The notes under the pieces are model-generated. The model did not search any database. It had not been told where the DNA came from and saw only the letters and a list, made by a program, of their open reading frames with translations. A stretch of DNA of 64,000 nt from contig JBDRTY010000002.1 of NCBI GenBank assembly GCA_039801085.1, forward strand, positions 124,001 through 188,000, given 5' to 3'. Source of the DNA: a candidate division WOR-3 bacterium (GTDB lineage: Bacteria > Hydrothermota > Tepidihabitantia > Tepidihabitantales > Tepidihabitantaceae). Position numbers and translations under genes: made by a program. Below, one piece after another: positions 42,738 through 52,654 of the stretch; positions within the stretch are counted from its first letter, which is position 1; each line of letters starts with the position of its first letter.

Positions 42738-43496
42738 ATGCTGAAGCTGTTCTGGTCACCGACAGTAAGGTTCCGGGAGCTCACCGCTAAGCCTGAATGG
42801 TCGCTGCCGCTGGTGCTCGCGCTGCTTGTGCCGTTACTGCTCGGCACACTGAGCAGTTCGCTCCTGCCGCGGCGGGTGCTGATCGATTCCATTGAATCCC
42901 GGATGGAGCGGGTGAAGAGGTATATTGATGAACAGGTGGAAAAGGGGAGGATGCCGTCGGATCAGCGGGGTCCGGCACTGGAGCGGATTGAGGGGACATC
43001 ACGGCAGGAGGTGGAAGCCTATGAGCGTTCCTCCTGGCCGGCGCTGTTTCTGCGGTTTCTGGTGCGCAGTCTGCCCGCGGTGGTGTGGTCGCTGATTCAG
43101 CTGTTGATTTTTACCGCACTCCTGAATCTGATTATGCCGCTGCTGGGCGGAGCCACCAGTTTTGGCCGGATGCTGGCGGTGACCGCCAATGCGGCGCTGG
43201 TGCGGATCGCGGGTGCAGTGGTGCACGGGCTTCTGATGTTTGCTACCGGCAGGCTGGCAGTCAATACCAGTTTGAGCCTTGTTCTGCCCGCGGGTCCGGT
43301 GTTTGTCCGGGGGTTTTTGTCCGCGGTCGATATCTTCACTGTGTGGGAGCTGGTGCTGATCGGTCTGGGAATGAAGGTTGTTTTCAATCTGCCGGGACGG
43401 CGGTCCTGGTTTGCGGTTTTCAGCATCTGGCTGGTTTATATTGTCATCCTGGCACTCCTCTTCACACTTTCCGGCGGGCTGGCGCTGCCGGAATAG
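42738..43496 (+). CDS. Yip1-domain membrane protein
   Basis: 252 residues. It starts with MLKLFWSPTVRFRELTAKPEW, the characteristic PxxxFRxLxxxPxW opening of bacterial Yip1 proteins, and has about five membrane segments (e.g. VLALLVPLLLGTL, VWSLIQLLIFTALLNLIMPLLGG, IWLVYIVILALLFTLSGGL). A polar helix (about 48-95) separates the first from the rest. Function of bacterial Yip1 proteins is unknown. ATG 4 nt after the propeller gene; next to the efflux genes. Confidence 0.78.
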   Translation: MLKLFWSPTVRFRELTAKPEWSLPLVLALLVPLLLGTLSSSLLPRRVLIDSIESRMERVKRYIDEQVEKGRMPSDQRGPALERIEGTSRQEVEAYERSSWPALFLRFLVRSLPAVVWSLIQLLIFTALLNLIMPLLGGATSFGRMLAVTANAALVRIAGAVVHGLLMFATGRLAVNTSLSLVLPAGPVFVRGFLSAVDIFTVWELVLIGLGMKVVFNLPGRRSWFAVFSIWLVYIVILALLFTLSGGLALPE

Positions 43497-43501
43497 CGTC
43501 G

Positions 43502-44770
43502 ATGGTAATTTCAGCAGTTTGTTTAACCGGTCTGGTGATCTCAGTCATTCTGCCCGGGGAGACGCTGTATCTGAACCTGGAGCGGACACTGGCGCTGGCA
43601 CTCAGAAACAGTCCGCTGGCAGTGGAGGCAGAAGCGGAGCGTAAATCAGCGGTGCTGGCAGCTGGCAGGGGCGCGGCTGGTATTATGCCCAGGGGTTCGG
43701 TTGCCGTTTCGGAATTGAAAGGGGAATCGGGTCGGGTCTGGGAGGAGGAGGTTACCGTCAGTCAGACGGTTTTTGACCCGGTGGTATTCGGCGGTGTGAT
43801 CAGCGGGATTATCAACGCCGGTTACCATTCGGAATCGGCACGAGAGCAGTCTGCCCGTCTGGTCCTGACCGTCACCAGCGGTTATCTGAATCTGATCCGT
43901 GCCCGGAGTATGCTCGCAGCCGCTGAGAAGGCATGCGCGCAAGCCGAGGCGGTTTACCGTCTGGTTGAGGAGAAGTTCCGGCTGGGGCAGGTGTCCCGGA
44001 TTGAGCTTTTGCGTAGTCAGGCGTTTTACCAGCAGGCTGAGCTCAACCGGCTGAGCGCCCGGAAGGGGTCTGCGGAAGCAATGAACGGGCTGATTGCGGC
44101 GGTCGGGCTCAGGCCCGGACAGATAATTGTGCCCACCGAGGAACTGGATTCAGCAGTGCCGGAAATTGAGCCTGAGCAGGTGCGAAGACAGATTGAGCGC
44201 TATAACCCCGGAGTCAGGATGAGCCGGAAGCTGAACCGGGTAGCGGTGCTGAATCTGGTTGCGGCGTTCTTGCGGGTACTGCCGACGGTGAGTCTGTTCC
44301 GCAGTTTCCGTTATGCTGATACAGTTCCGCCCGCAGGTTACCGGCAGTGGCAGGAGGGTGCGGTGAAAAATGACGGGATTGCAATTTCGCTGCCGGTGGC
44401 GGATATTGTCGGCTTTGTGCTGAATGCGGGCGAGGCGCTGATTTCAGCCCGGCGCAGTCGGGCAGCACTGGTCCGTGCCCGGCTGGAGCTGCACAGCGCC
44501 ACTGAGAGCGCAATTGCCGGTTATCAGGAAGCCCGGCAGCGGTACCGGCAGGCAGTGGATAATCTCCGGCTGCACCGTGAGCTTTACGAGCTTGCCCGGT
44601 CTCAGTTCCAGCTGGGTGCGCTCGGACTGAGTGAGCTGCTGGAGGTGGAGGCCGGGCTGGCACAGGCAGAGGCAGGCGCCAGTGCGGCACGGTGCGATGT
44701 ATATCTGCAGTCGGCACAGCTGGGATATCTGATGGGTTTGAGCCGGACCGGCGAGAAGGCCGGGAATTGA
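43502..44770 (+). CDS. TolC-family outer membrane efflux protein
   Basis: 422 residues from ATG 43502. A signal sequence (ISAVCLTGLVISVILP) precedes YLNLERTLALALRNSPLAVEAEAE, the TolC family start. Two long coiled-coil/barrel repeats follow (LTSGYLNLIRARSMLAAAEKACAQAEAVYRLVEEKFRLG, and YRQAVDNLRLHRELYELARSQFQLGALGLSELLEVEAGL). It forms the outer-membrane tunnel of a tripartite pump with the following adaptor and ABC genes. Confidence 0.88.
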   Translation: MVISAVCLTGLVISVILPGETLYLNLERTLALALRNSPLAVEAEAERKSAVLAAGRGAAGIMPRGSVAVSELKGESGRVWEEEVTVSQTVFDPVVFGGVISGIINAGYHSESAREQSARLVLTVTSGYLNLIRARSMLAAAEKACAQAEAVYRLVEEKFRLGQVSRIELLRSQAFYQQAELNRLSARKGSAEAMNGLIAAVGLRPGQIIVPTEELDSAVPEIEPEQVRRQIERYNPGVRMSRKLNRVAVLNLVAAFLRVLPTVSLFRSFRYADTVPPAGYRQWQEGAVKNDGIAISLPVADIVGFVLNAGEALISARRSRAALVRARLELHSATESAIAGYQEARQRYRQAVDNLRLHRELYELARSQFQLGALGLSELLEVEAGLAQAEAGASAARCDVYLQSAQLGYLMGLSRTGEKAGN

Positions 44771-44783
44771 GACAGGAGGCGGG

Positions 44784-45887
44784 ATGAGCAAGGGTTTAAG
44801 GGTGGTCCTGATTATAATCGGTGTTTTAGCCCTGCTGGCGGTGCTGTTGGTGCTTAACCGTTCCCGGCAGGAGGGCGGGGTGAGCTGTGAGGTGAAGAGG
44901 GTAAAGTACGGGACAATCGTTTCCGTGGTCAGTGGAACCGGCGAGCTGCGGGCAGCAGCCCAGGTGAATCTGCAGGCACAGGTGATGGGGGTGGTGAAAC
45001 GGCTGCGGGTGCGAGAAGGCGAATGGGTGCACCGCGGGGACACACTGGTGGAGCTGGACCGGCAGAGTATTGAGGCGCAGATGGAAATTGCCCGTGCCCA
45101 GTATGAGCAGGCACAGTCCCGCCACCAGCGGATGGAAAGCCTGTATGCCAGGGGGCTGGTTGCCCGGGAGGAGTTTGAGGCATCCAGAACCGCATATGAG
45201 GTTGCCCAAGCCCAGTTTCAGCAGGCGCGGGATCAGTTTGACAAGACGGTGATCTGTGCCCCGATTTCGGGAAGGGTGGTCCAGCTGAATATCAAGGAGG
45301 GCGAAACGGTGGTGATCGGCACGATGAATACGCCCGGGACGGTCCTTTTGGTACTGGCGGACCTCTCCCGGATGCAGGCGCTGATCAAGGTGGATGAGAC
45401 CGATGTGGTGCGGGTTGCAACCGGGCAGACGGCACGGGTGCGGGTAGATGCCCTGCCCGATACCAGTTTTACCGGTGTGGTGACCAGGGTGGGATATATG
45501 CCGGTGGTCAGTCTGCTCGGTACTGAAGGCAATGCGGTTAATTTTGAGGTGGAGATAACGCTGGACAGTGCGGTGCCTCAGCTGAAGCCGGGAATGACTG
45601 TGCATGCGGAGATCACGACCGCTCAGCGGGATTCGGTCTTGGTGGTGCCGGTGCAGGCGGTCGGCAGGCGCCAAGTAGGGAATCGGGAGGGCGAGACGGT
45701 GTTTGTGGTGCGTAACGGCAAGGCGGTGTTAACACCGGTGAAGACCGGTCAGGCATCTGATACCGAAGTGGAGATCATTGAAGGTTTGAATGCGGGTGAT
45801 GAGGTCGTCGTCGGACCCTACAAGGTGCTGAGCCGGCTTAATGACGGCACCCGGATCAGACCGGAGCCGGTTGCAGATGATGAGTAG
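44784..45887 (+). CDS. Periplasmic adaptor protein (MacA/HlyD family)
   Basis: 367 residues. One N-terminal membrane anchor (VVLIIIGVLALLAVLLVL), lipoyl half-motifs (LQAQVMGVVKRLRVREGEWVHRGDTLVELD and ICAPISGRVVQLNIKEGETV), a helical hairpin between them, and a beta-barrel domain (RVRVDALPDTSFTGVVTRVG). It bridges the MacB-type permease and TolC. An AGGCGGG SD precedes the ATG. Confidence 0.9.
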   Translation: MSKGLRVVLIIIGVLALLAVLLVLNRSRQEGGVSCEVKRVKYGTIVSVVSGTGELRAAAQVNLQAQVMGVVKRLRVREGEWVHRGDTLVELDRQSIEAQMEIARAQYEQAQSRHQRMESLYARGLVAREEFEASRTAYEVAQAQFQQARDQFDKTVICAPISGRVVQLNIKEGETVVIGTMNTPGTVLLVLADLSRMQALIKVDETDVVRVATGQTARVRVDALPDTSFTGVVTRVGYMPVVSLLGTEGNAVNFEVEITLDSAVPQLKPGMTVHAEITTAQRDSVLVVPVQAVGRRQVGNREGETVFVVRNGKAVLTPVKTGQASDTEVEIIEGLNAGDEVVVGPYKVLSRLNDGTRIRPEPVADDE

Positions 45888-45914
45888 CGACGGGTTGGAG
45901 GCTGAGGGAGGAAG

Positions 45915-46601
45915 TTGCTGATCCGGCTGCAGGGTGTTTTCAAGTCCTATTCACTGGGGAAAACGGTGGTGCGGGCGCTGAACGGAATCAGTCTGGAGAT
46001 CAGCCGGGGTGAGTATGTGGCGCTGATGGGACCATCCGGTTCAGGGAAGTCAACCCTGATGCATATCCTGGGGTGTCTGGATACACCGGATGCGGGAAGC
46101 TATTTCTTTGACGGCGATGATACCGCCCGGTTCAATGACCGGGAGCTGGCACGGCTGAGGAACCGGGCATTCGGATTTGTGTTTCAGAGTTTTAATCTCC
46201 TGCCCCGGCTCTCGGCGCTCGCCAATGTGGAACTGCCGATGCTTTATGCCGGGATCAGACGACGGGCACGAATTAAACGTGCCACTGAACTGCTGGAGCT
46301 GGTCGGTCTGGGTGACCGGCTGCGGCACAAGCCTAATGAGCTTTCCGGCGGCGAGATGCAGCGGGTGGCGATCGCCCGCGCGCTGGCAAATGAACCCGAG
46401 GTAATCCTTGCCGATGAGCCGACGGGTAATCTGGATTCCCGCACCGGTGCTGAGATCATGAGGCTCTTTGACCGGCTGGCAGAGGAGGGGAAGACTGTGG
46501 TCATTGTGACCCATGATCCCGGGATCGCGGAACACTGCCGGCGGATTGTCCGGCTGCGGGATGGCGAGATCGTTGCCGATGAGCCCCGGCGTTCAGGGTG
46601 A
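45915..46601 (+). CDS. MacB-type ABC transporter ATP-binding protein
   Basis: 228 residues. Walker [11 protein letters not shown]-loop [10 protein letters not shown], signature [15 protein letters not shown], Walker [13 protein letters not shown] and H-loop VTHDP, as in the MacB/LolD group. TTG start preceded by GAGGGAGG. ATPase and permease are separate genes here, unlike fused MacB. It powers the efflux complex. Confidence 0.93.
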   Translation: MLIRLQGVFKSYSLGKTVVRALNGISLEISRGEYVALMGPSGSGKSTLMHILGCLDTPDAGSYFFDGDDTARFNDRELARLRNRAFGFVFQSFNLLPRLSALANVELPMLYAGIRRRARIKRATELLELVGLGDRLRHKPNELSGGEMQRVAIARALANEPEVILADEPTGNLDSRTGAEIMRLFDRLAEEGKTVVIVTHDPGIAEHCRRIVRLRDGEIVADEPRRSG

Positions 46602-46608
46602 GGTGTTG

Positions 46609-47847
46609 ATGCGGTTCTGGGAGATTGTCAAACTGGCGCTGGGGACATTTCAGGCGAACCGGCTGCGGTCCTTTCTGACCACCCTGGGGATCATTATCGG
46701 CGTAATGACGGTGATTGCGATCGTTTCGCTGATTCAGGGGATGAACTATGAGGTGGAGCGGCAGATCTCCTCGCTGGGGTCAAATGTGATCTATCTGCAG
46801 AAGGTGTCCTGGGGTGTGGGGCAGATTGACTGGGATGAGGTTTCCCGCCGGCCCGATTTGACCCTTGAGGATGCGGTGGCAATCGGCCGGCTGTCCGGCG
46901 TGGCGGTGGTGGCACCGCTGCGGAGCCGGGTGATCTCCCGGCTGAATTACCGGAACCGGAAGGCGACCAATCTGGAGCTGTCAGGGGTGACTCCGGTTTA
47001 CGCCGAGGTTGCCAATTACGGAATCGAGTCAGGGCGGTTTATCAGTGCTGATGACAGCATGCGGAAGCGAGCGGTGTGTGTAATCGGCGGTTATGTGGTT
47101 GATAATCTGTTTCCGGATGAGGAGCCGATCGGTAAGGAACTGCTGATTGAGGGGAAGAAATTTACGGTGATTGGCACGCTGACCCGGAAAGGCAGTTTTC
47201 TGGGACAGACCCAGGACAATGTGATTTTCATCCCCTTAGCCACTTTTGAGAAGAGTTTTCGCGCCCAGCCCGGATGGGGCGAGTTTGCGCATGCGTTGAG
47301 TATCATGGTTGTGCCGAAGCCGGGGGTGGCACTGGAACGGGTGATTGATCAGGTGCGGGAGCTGATGCGCCGGCGCCACGGGTTGAAGTATGATCAGCCG
47401 GATGATTTCGGAATTAATACTCAGGAGACGCTGCGCACAATCTACCGGAATATCACGCGGGTGGCATTTATCGTGATGATTGCGGTAGCGGCAATTTCCC
47501 TGCTGGTGGGCGGTATCGGGATAATGAATATCATGCTGGTGGCAGTTGCCGAGCGGACCCGGGAGATCGGACTGCGCAAGGCACTGGGCGCAACAACCGG
47601 TGATATTCTTTATCAGTTCCTTTTTGAGTCGGTACTGCTCGCCCTGACCGGTGGTGTGATTGGCATTGCGCTCGGGCTGGGAATTGCGAAGGTCGTGGAG
47701 CTGACCGTGCATCTGCGTGCCGCTGCGCCGGTATGGACGATTGTGCTCGGGTTCGGGTTTTCCGCCGTGGTGGGAATCTTTTTCGGCATTTATCCGGCTT
47801 CGCGGGCTGCAAGGCTGGATCCGATTCAGGCGCTGCGGTATGAGTAG
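46609..47847 (+). CDS. MacB-type ABC transporter permease
   Basis: 412 residues from ATG 46609. The first membrane helix is [26 protein letters not shown] large periplasmic MacB_PCD domain (about 50-280) follows, then the FtsX-like three-helix end ([28 protein letters not shown], conserved). It couples with the ATPase 7 nt upstream, the adaptor and TolC in an export system for peptides, lipids or drugs. Substrate unknown. Confidence 0.92.
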   Translation: MRFWEIVKLALGTFQANRLRSFLTTLGIIIGVMTVIAIVSLIQGMNYEVERQISSLGSNVIYLQKVSWGVGQIDWDEVSRRPDLTLEDAVAIGRLSGVAVVAPLRSRVISRLNYRNRKATNLELSGVTPVYAEVANYGIESGRFISADDSMRKRAVCVIGGYVVDNLFPDEEPIGKELLIEGKKFTVIGTLTRKGSFLGQTQDNVIFIPLATFEKSFRAQPGWGEFAHALSIMVVPKPGVALERVIDQVRELMRRRHGLKYDQPDDFGINTQETLRTIYRNITRVAFIVMIAVAAISLLVGGIGIMNIMLVAVAERTREIGLRKALGATTGDILYQFLFESVLLALTGGVIGIALGLGIAKVVELTVHLRAAAPVWTIVLGFGFSAVVGIFFGIYPASRAARLDPIQALRYE

Positions 47848-47850
47848 TCC

Positions 47851-47879
47851 TTGACCGAGCCGATTTTTCCCCCTAAAAT
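47851..47879 (+). promoter_or_regulatory. Promoter of plsC and downstream genes
   Basis: TTGACC (47851-47856), 17 bp, TAAAAT (47874-47879). The ATG follows 14 nt later with no SD, implying a leader of about 7 nt. Confidence 0.6.
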
Positions 47880-47893
47880 TACTGCGGGCAGTT

Positions 47894-48622
47894 ATGGAGT
47901 TGAGTCGCTGGCTGTGGTTCAGAATTAAAGATCTGCTGCTGAAAATTTACGGGCTTCTGATCCGGGTGCAGGTCCTGGGCCGGGACAAGATTGCTTTGCC
48001 GATGCGCAGCGGGCTGATTGTGGCGGCAAATCATCTGACCGGTGCCGACTCAATTGTGATTCAGATCGGATTGAGAACAAGGATCTTTTTTCTCGCCTGG
48101 GCAAGGTGGTTCCGGTCCCGGTTTGTCGGATTCTGGATGCGGAATCTGTGTGACACCATGCCGGTGAATAAGGGCGGCGGTGAGGATAATGTGGCAAGTC
48201 TGCGCCGGAGTATTCAGCTGCTGAAGCAGGGGAAGACAATCGGCATCTATCCCGAGGGGGAGCTGAATCGGCAGGGACGGATTGAGAAGGTCTATAACGG
48301 AACTGCCTGGCTGGCGGTGCGCGCCGGTGTTCCGGTCCTGCCCGTTTATGTAAGTGGGTTGAAGAAGGGGCCGGTTCCCTATTCCAAACCGTGGCTGAAT
48401 GAAGCCTGGGAGGGGTTTTTTTCGGTAGTCGGGAATCTGCTGAACCGGAATATCATTCTGGCGGTTGGCGAGCCGATATTTCCCCGGTGCCACGGAAGAG
48501 TGAGCGATGCGGAGCTGAAGCGCGAGATTGAGCGGATCAACCGGCTGATGCTGGATCAGTTTCGGGAGCTGGAGAGAAAGTATAACCGCCAGTGGCTGGA
48601 GGTTGACCACCGCCGAAATTGA
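47894..48622 (+). CDS. plsC: 1-acyl-glycerol-3-phosphate acyltransferase
   Basis: 242 residues. The acyltransferase motifs are AANHLTGADS (HX4D), MPVNKGGG and GIYPEGELNRQGR (EGx). The N-terminus is amphipathic (YGLLIRVQVLG), as in membrane-associated PlsC. It makes phosphatidic acid. Its last 20 nt overlap the longest reading frame of holA. Confidence 0.88.
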   Translation: MELSRWLWFRIKDLLLKIYGLLIRVQVLGRDKIALPMRSGLIVAANHLTGADSIVIQIGLRTRIFFLAWARWFRSRFVGFWMRNLCDTMPVNKGGGEDNVASLRRSIQLLKQGKTIGIYPEGELNRQGRIEKVYNGTAWLAVRAGVPVLPVYVSGLKKGPVPYSKPWLNEAWEGFFSVVGNLLNRNIILAVGEPIFPRCHGRVSDAELKREIERINRLMLDQFRELERKYNRQWLEVDHRRN

Positions 48623-48632
48623 ATTAAAATTG

Positions 48633-49679
48633 ATGGTTATGCCGGCAGAAGTTTTAAGCGAAATCAGACAGGGCCGGGTGCGGCCGGTTTATATTTTTCT
48701 CGGCGCGGATCTGACAGCAAGTGATGAGGTAATTGAGGAGCTTAAAAAGAGGGTGCTGGCTCCCGGGCTGGAGGCTTTTGATTATGAGAGTGTGAATGCC
48801 GGCGAGCTGGGCCGGTCCGAGGGGCTGGCGCTGCCGGTGTTTTTGCAGCGGTTGCATCAGCCGCCGGTTGCCGCCCGGCGCCGGCTGGTGGTGGTCCGGC
48901 ATCTGGAGCTGTTAGGAAGCAGATTGCTTGAAGAGTTCTGTACCGGGTTAAAGGTGGTGCCGGATTCCGTAACGGTGGTCGTAATCGGCAGCGGGGAGCA
49001 GAGTAAAGTCCGGGAGCTGCAACGGATGTTCCGAGAGGCCGGTTTGGCGCAGTGGGTGATTGCTGCGGAAGGGGCACACGCCGATGCGCTCCTGATACAG
49101 GTTCAGCGCTGGGCAAGGGGGTTGGGGCTGGAACTGGGTCGGGAGGCAAGTATGATGCTGGTTGCGATTGCCGGAGAGGATCCGGTGCTGCTGAAGGGTG
49201 AGCTTGAGAAGCTGAAAACCGCCCTCAATCCTGCCGGAGAACCGGGGCGTCAGGTAAGGGTTACGGTTGACTGTATCCGCCAGTATGCCAGTTCCACCCG
49301 GGTGTTTGAATTGCGGGATTATGTCTGGCAGTGTCTGGATCGGCGCCCCGCAGCGGCGCTGAGCACCTTGCGCCGGCTGGAGGCGCTGGGTGAGGAGCCG
49401 AAGAAGATAATCGGCTGGCTGGCACCGGCGCTGCTTGATCTGCTGGCGGTGAAACGGGGGGAAATGGCACCGACACGCCTCTGGCGGTGCCCCCGAAATG
49501 CGCCGCACAAGTGGCAGCTGGAGGAGATCGACCGGGCGCTGGAGGAGCTTTTCCGGGTGGATCTCGGTCTGCTGCTTGGGAACCGGGAGGTTTTTGCCAT
49601 GCTGGATCTGTGGACGGTGCGGTGCTGCGGTTCGCGGGTAAAACAGACCGGGGGCGGTGTGGTTGGAAGATCCCGGTGA
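48633..49679 (+). CDS. holA: DNA polymerase III delta subunit
   Basis: 348 residues from ATG 48633; a TTG at 48603 would overlap plsC and ATG 48639 is also possible. RVRPVYIFLGADLTASDEVIEELKK is the HolA N-terminus. AREASMMLVAIAGEDPVLLKGELEKLKTAL matches the lid region, followed by the SSTRVFELRDYVWQCLDRRPAAALSTLRRL collar domain. The clamp-loader delta subunit opens the sliding clamp. leuS follows after 40 nt. Confidence 0.88.
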   Translation: MVMPAEVLSEIRQGRVRPVYIFLGADLTASDEVIEELKKRVLAPGLEAFDYESVNAGELGRSEGLALPVFLQRLHQPPVAARRRLVVVRHLELLGSRLLEEFCTGLKVVPDSVTVVVIGSGEQSKVRELQRMFREAGLAQWVIAAEGAHADALLIQVQRWARGLGLELGREASMMLVAIAGEDPVLLKGELEKLKTALNPAGEPGRQVRVTVDCIRQYASSTRVFELRDYVWQCLDRRPAAALSTLRRLEALGEEPKKIIGWLAPALLDLLAVKRGEMAPTRLWRCPRNAPHKWQLEEIDRALEELFRVDLGLLLGNREVFAMLDLWTVRCCGSRVKQTGGGVVGRSR

Positions 49680-49719
49680 TGAGAATATGAAAAATTTTGT
49701 TTTCAGGAGGTGAATGGTC

Positions 49720-52212
49720 ATGAGCGATTATCCGGTACGGGAGATTGAAAGGCGCTGGCAGCTGTTCTGGGAGGAGAAAGGGGTTTTCAAGACCAGCTCC
49801 GACCCGAAAAACAAGTATTATGTCCTGGTGATGTTTCTTTATCCCTCCGGCGATATGCATATGGGTCATGCGCGAAATTATACGATCGGCGACTGTATCT
49901 GCCGGCTGCGGAAGATGCAGGGTTATGATGTACTGCATCCGTTCGGCTGGGATGCCTTCGGACTGCCGGCAGAGAATGCGGCAATTGAACACAACATTCC
50001 GCCGTGGGTGTGGACCTTTGATTCGATCAATCTGTGCAAGCGGAATCTGAAGCTTCTGGGAATCGGGTATGACTGGGACCGGGAGGTGACAACCTGTCTG
50101 CCCGAGTATTACCGCTGGAATCAGTGGCTGTTTATCCGGTTTTATGAGCGGGGGCTGGCATACCGGAAAGAGGCTTATGTCAACTGGTGCCCGCGCTGTC
50201 AGACTGTTCTGGCAAATGAGCAGGTGGTTGAGGGGCGGTGTTACCGTTCAAGCTGTGCGACTCCGATCGAGAAGAAGAAGCTGACCCAGTGGTTTTTCCG
50301 GATTACGCAGTACGCCGAGGAGTTGCTGAAGGGTATTGACGAGCTTACCGGCTGGCCGGAGAGTGTGCGGACGATGCAGCGGAACTGGATCGGCCGGTCC
50401 GAAGGGGTGGAGGTTGATTTTGAGCTGGAAGACGGGACGAAGGTTCCGGTTTTTACCACCAGACCCGATACGCTTTACGGAGTTACTTTCCTGGCGCTGG
50501 CACCAGATGCACCGCTGGCGGAGACGATTGCCAAGGGGACAGCGCAGGAAGGAGCGGTGCGGGAGTTTTGTGAGCGGGTGCTATTGGAGCCGGAGTTTGT
50601 CCGTATCGCCGCGGACCGGCAGAAGGAGGGGGTTTTTACCGGCAGGTATGCCGTTAATCCGCTGACCCGGGAAAGGGTGCCGGTATACATTGCCGATTTT
50701 GTGCTGGCAGGTTATGGAACCGGAATGGTGATGGCGGTGCCGGCACATGATCAGCGGGATTTTGAGTTTGCCCGTAAATACGGGCTGCCAATCAGGGTGG
50801 TGATTGAGCCCAAGGGAGAAAGGCTGGACCCGGCGCGTATGACCGCCGCCTATACCGAGCCGGGCGTGATGGTGAATTCCGGGCAGTTTGACGGGCTCTG
50901 GTCTGAGGAGGGAATTGAGCGGGTGATTGAGTATCTGGAGCGGCACGGGCTGGGCCGGCGGAAGGTGCAGTACCGGCTCAAAGACTGGCTCATTTCCCGG
51001 CAGCGTTACTGGGGGACGCCGATTCCGATGATTCACTGTGAGCATTGCGGGATCGTGCCGGTGCCGGATGAGCAGTTGCCGGTGCTGCTGCCACCGGAGG
51101 TGAAGGATTACAAGCCTAAGGGAAAGTCGGTGCTTGCCGGAGTGGAGGAGTTTATCAATACCACCTGTCCGAAATGCGGTGGCCCGGCGCAGCGCGATCC
51201 GGATACGATGGACACCTTTGTTGATTCCTCCTGGTACCACCTGCGCTACACCGATCCCCGTAACGACCGGCTGCCGTTTGCCCGGGAGAAGGCAGACAAG
51301 TGGCTGCCGATTGATGAGTATATCGGCGGGATTGAGCATGCCTGCGGCCATCTGATTTTCTTCCGCTTCTTTACCCGGGTGCTGGCAGATATGGGGATGC
51401 TCTCGGTGCGGGAGCCGTGCCGGGTGCTGAGGACGCAGGGGATGGTTTCACTTGAGGGCAAAACGATGTCCTCCTCGAAAAAGCACGGGGTGTGGGTCGG
51501 TCCCTTCGTTGAGGAGCATGGTGCCGACTGTGCCCGGCTGGCGGTGCTTTTTGCCGCACCACCGGAAAAGCCGATGGAGTGGACGAACGAACTGGTAACC
51601 GGGGTGAAGCGGTTTCTTGCCCGGGTTTGGCGGTTGTATGAGGAGTGCCGGGAGTCGGGTGTTTTTGATCCGGCGGCAATTCCCGAGAGGCTCGAACCGG
51701 CGGAGTTTTCTGATGAGGAGCGGGAGCTGTATATCTATCTCAATCAGACCCATCAGAAGGTGCTTAAGGATGCAGAGGCGTTTCAGTTTAATACCGCAAT
51801 CAGTGCGCTGATGGAGTTTCTCAACCGGCTCTACAGTTTTTCAGAGCGCCGGTCGCCGGTTTTCGGCTTTGCCCTGAAGCGGTTTATCTATCTGCTGGCG
51901 CCATTTGCGCCCCACCTTGCCGAGGAGCTGTGGCACTGGTTCCATCCGGACCGGGGTTCAATTTTCAATGAGCGGATACCGGCATATGACGAGCAATTTC
52001 TGGTATTTGATACCATTGAGATACCGGTTCAGATTAACGGGAAGCTGCGGGCAAGGGTTATGGTGAAGCGGGGAAGCTCAGAGGCTGAGGTGCGGTCAGC
52101 AGTGTTTGCCAGTCCGGCGGTTATGAATTACATTCAGGGGGATGAGGTGGACCGGTTCATCTATGTGCCGGACCGGCTGGTGAATATCGTAGTGAAGAGG
52201 CGGTCGGGATAG
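49720..52212 (+). CDS. leuS: Leucyl-tRNA synthetase
   Basis: 830 residues. Class I motifs HMGHARNYTIGD (HIGH) and KTMSSSKKHGVW (KMSKS-like). A CP1 editing domain is present with FTTRPDTLYGVTFLALAPD, where the conserved Thr/Asp of editing lie. A zinc-ribbon type HCEHCGIVPV ... CPKCGG is also present. I prefer ATG 49720 because AGGAGG is 9 nt upstream, whereas ATG 49714 is only 3 nt from it. Confidence 0.97.
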   Translation: MSDYPVREIERRWQLFWEEKGVFKTSSDPKNKYYVLVMFLYPSGDMHMGHARNYTIGDCICRLRKMQGYDVLHPFGWDAFGLPAENAAIEHNIPPWVWTFDSINLCKRNLKLLGIGYDWDREVTTCLPEYYRWNQWLFIRFYERGLAYRKEAYVNWCPRCQTVLANEQVVEGRCYRSSCATPIEKKKLTQWFFRITQYAEELLKGIDELTGWPESVRTMQRNWIGRSEGVEVDFELEDGTKVPVFTTRPDTLYGVTFLALAPDAPLAETIAKGTAQEGAVREFCERVLLEPEFVRIAADRQKEGVFTGRYAVNPLTRERVPVYIADFVLAGYGTGMVMAVPAHDQRDFEFARKYGLPIRVVIEPKGERLDPARMTAAYTEPGVMVNSGQFDGLWSEEGIERVIEYLERHGLGRRKVQYRLKDWLISRQRYWGTPIPMIHCEHCGIVPVPDEQLPVLLPPEVKDYKPKGKSVLAGVEEFINTTCPKCGGPAQRDPDTMDTFVDSSWYHLRYTDPRNDRLPFAREKADKWLPIDEYIGGIEHACGHLIFFRFFTRVLADMGMLSVREPCRVLRTQGMVSLEGKTMSSSKKHGVWVGPFVEEHGADCARLAVLFAAPPEKPMEWTNELVTGVKRFLARVWRLYEECRESGVFDPAAIPERLEPAEFSDEERELYIYLNQTHQKVLKDAEAFQFNTAISALMEFLNRLYSFSERRSPVFGFALKRFIYLLAPFAPHLAEELWHWFHPDRGSIFNERIPAYDEQFLVFDTIEIPVQINGKLRARVMVKRGSSEAEVRSAVFASPAVMNYIQGDEVDRFIYVPDRLVNIVVKRRSG

Positions 52213-52230
52213 TCGTTATAGAAGGAGGTA

Positions 52231-52653
52231 ATGATGAGAGGGATATTTCTGGTGCTGGTGCTGCTCGGCGGAGTACTGCTGGGCTATCTGATATTTTACT
52301 TTGCTCAGGCACGGCGCCAGCAGGTTGATGTCCTGCCCGATTTTGAGGCGGGAACCGATTCGATCCGGGCCTATATCACTCGGATTGAGGAGCTGGAAAG
52401 GCAGGCAAAAGGGGTCCGCAGCCGGATTGCCAGCGCACCTTTAACTGAACGGATAATCCGGGAGCGGGAGCTGGCGGTGCTTGAGGATAAAATCCGGGAG
52501 CTGAAGCTGGCAGTGGAACAGTGGCGCCAGGCAAGGACCAAAAAGAGTGCCAATGATCTTTACCGCAAGTGTATCATGATTTACGGTCGGGCAAGCGGGA
52601 TCTGCGAACTTCTGGTTTCTGATACTCTCCCCGAACCAAGACCGGTGAAGTAG
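52231..52653 (+). CDS. Small membrane-anchored coiled-coil protein, unknown
   Basis: 140 residues, not recognised. One N-terminal membrane segment (IFLVLVLLGGVLLGYLIFYFA), then a charged coiled-coil region (about 45-115; RIEELERQAKGVRSRIA, RERELAVLEDKIRELKLAVEQW) and a proline-rich end. AAGGAGG precedes the tandem ATGs. Between leuS and guaA; guaA starts 1 nt after its stop with a TTG, so translation is probably coupled. Confidence 0.7.
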   Translation: MMRGIFLVLVLLGGVLLGYLIFYFAQARRQQVDVLPDFEAGTDSIRAYITRIEELERQAKGVRSRIASAPLTERIIRERELAVLEDKIRELKLAVEQWRQARTKKSANDLYRKCIMIYGRASGICELLVSDTLPEPRPVK

Positions 52654-52654
52654 T

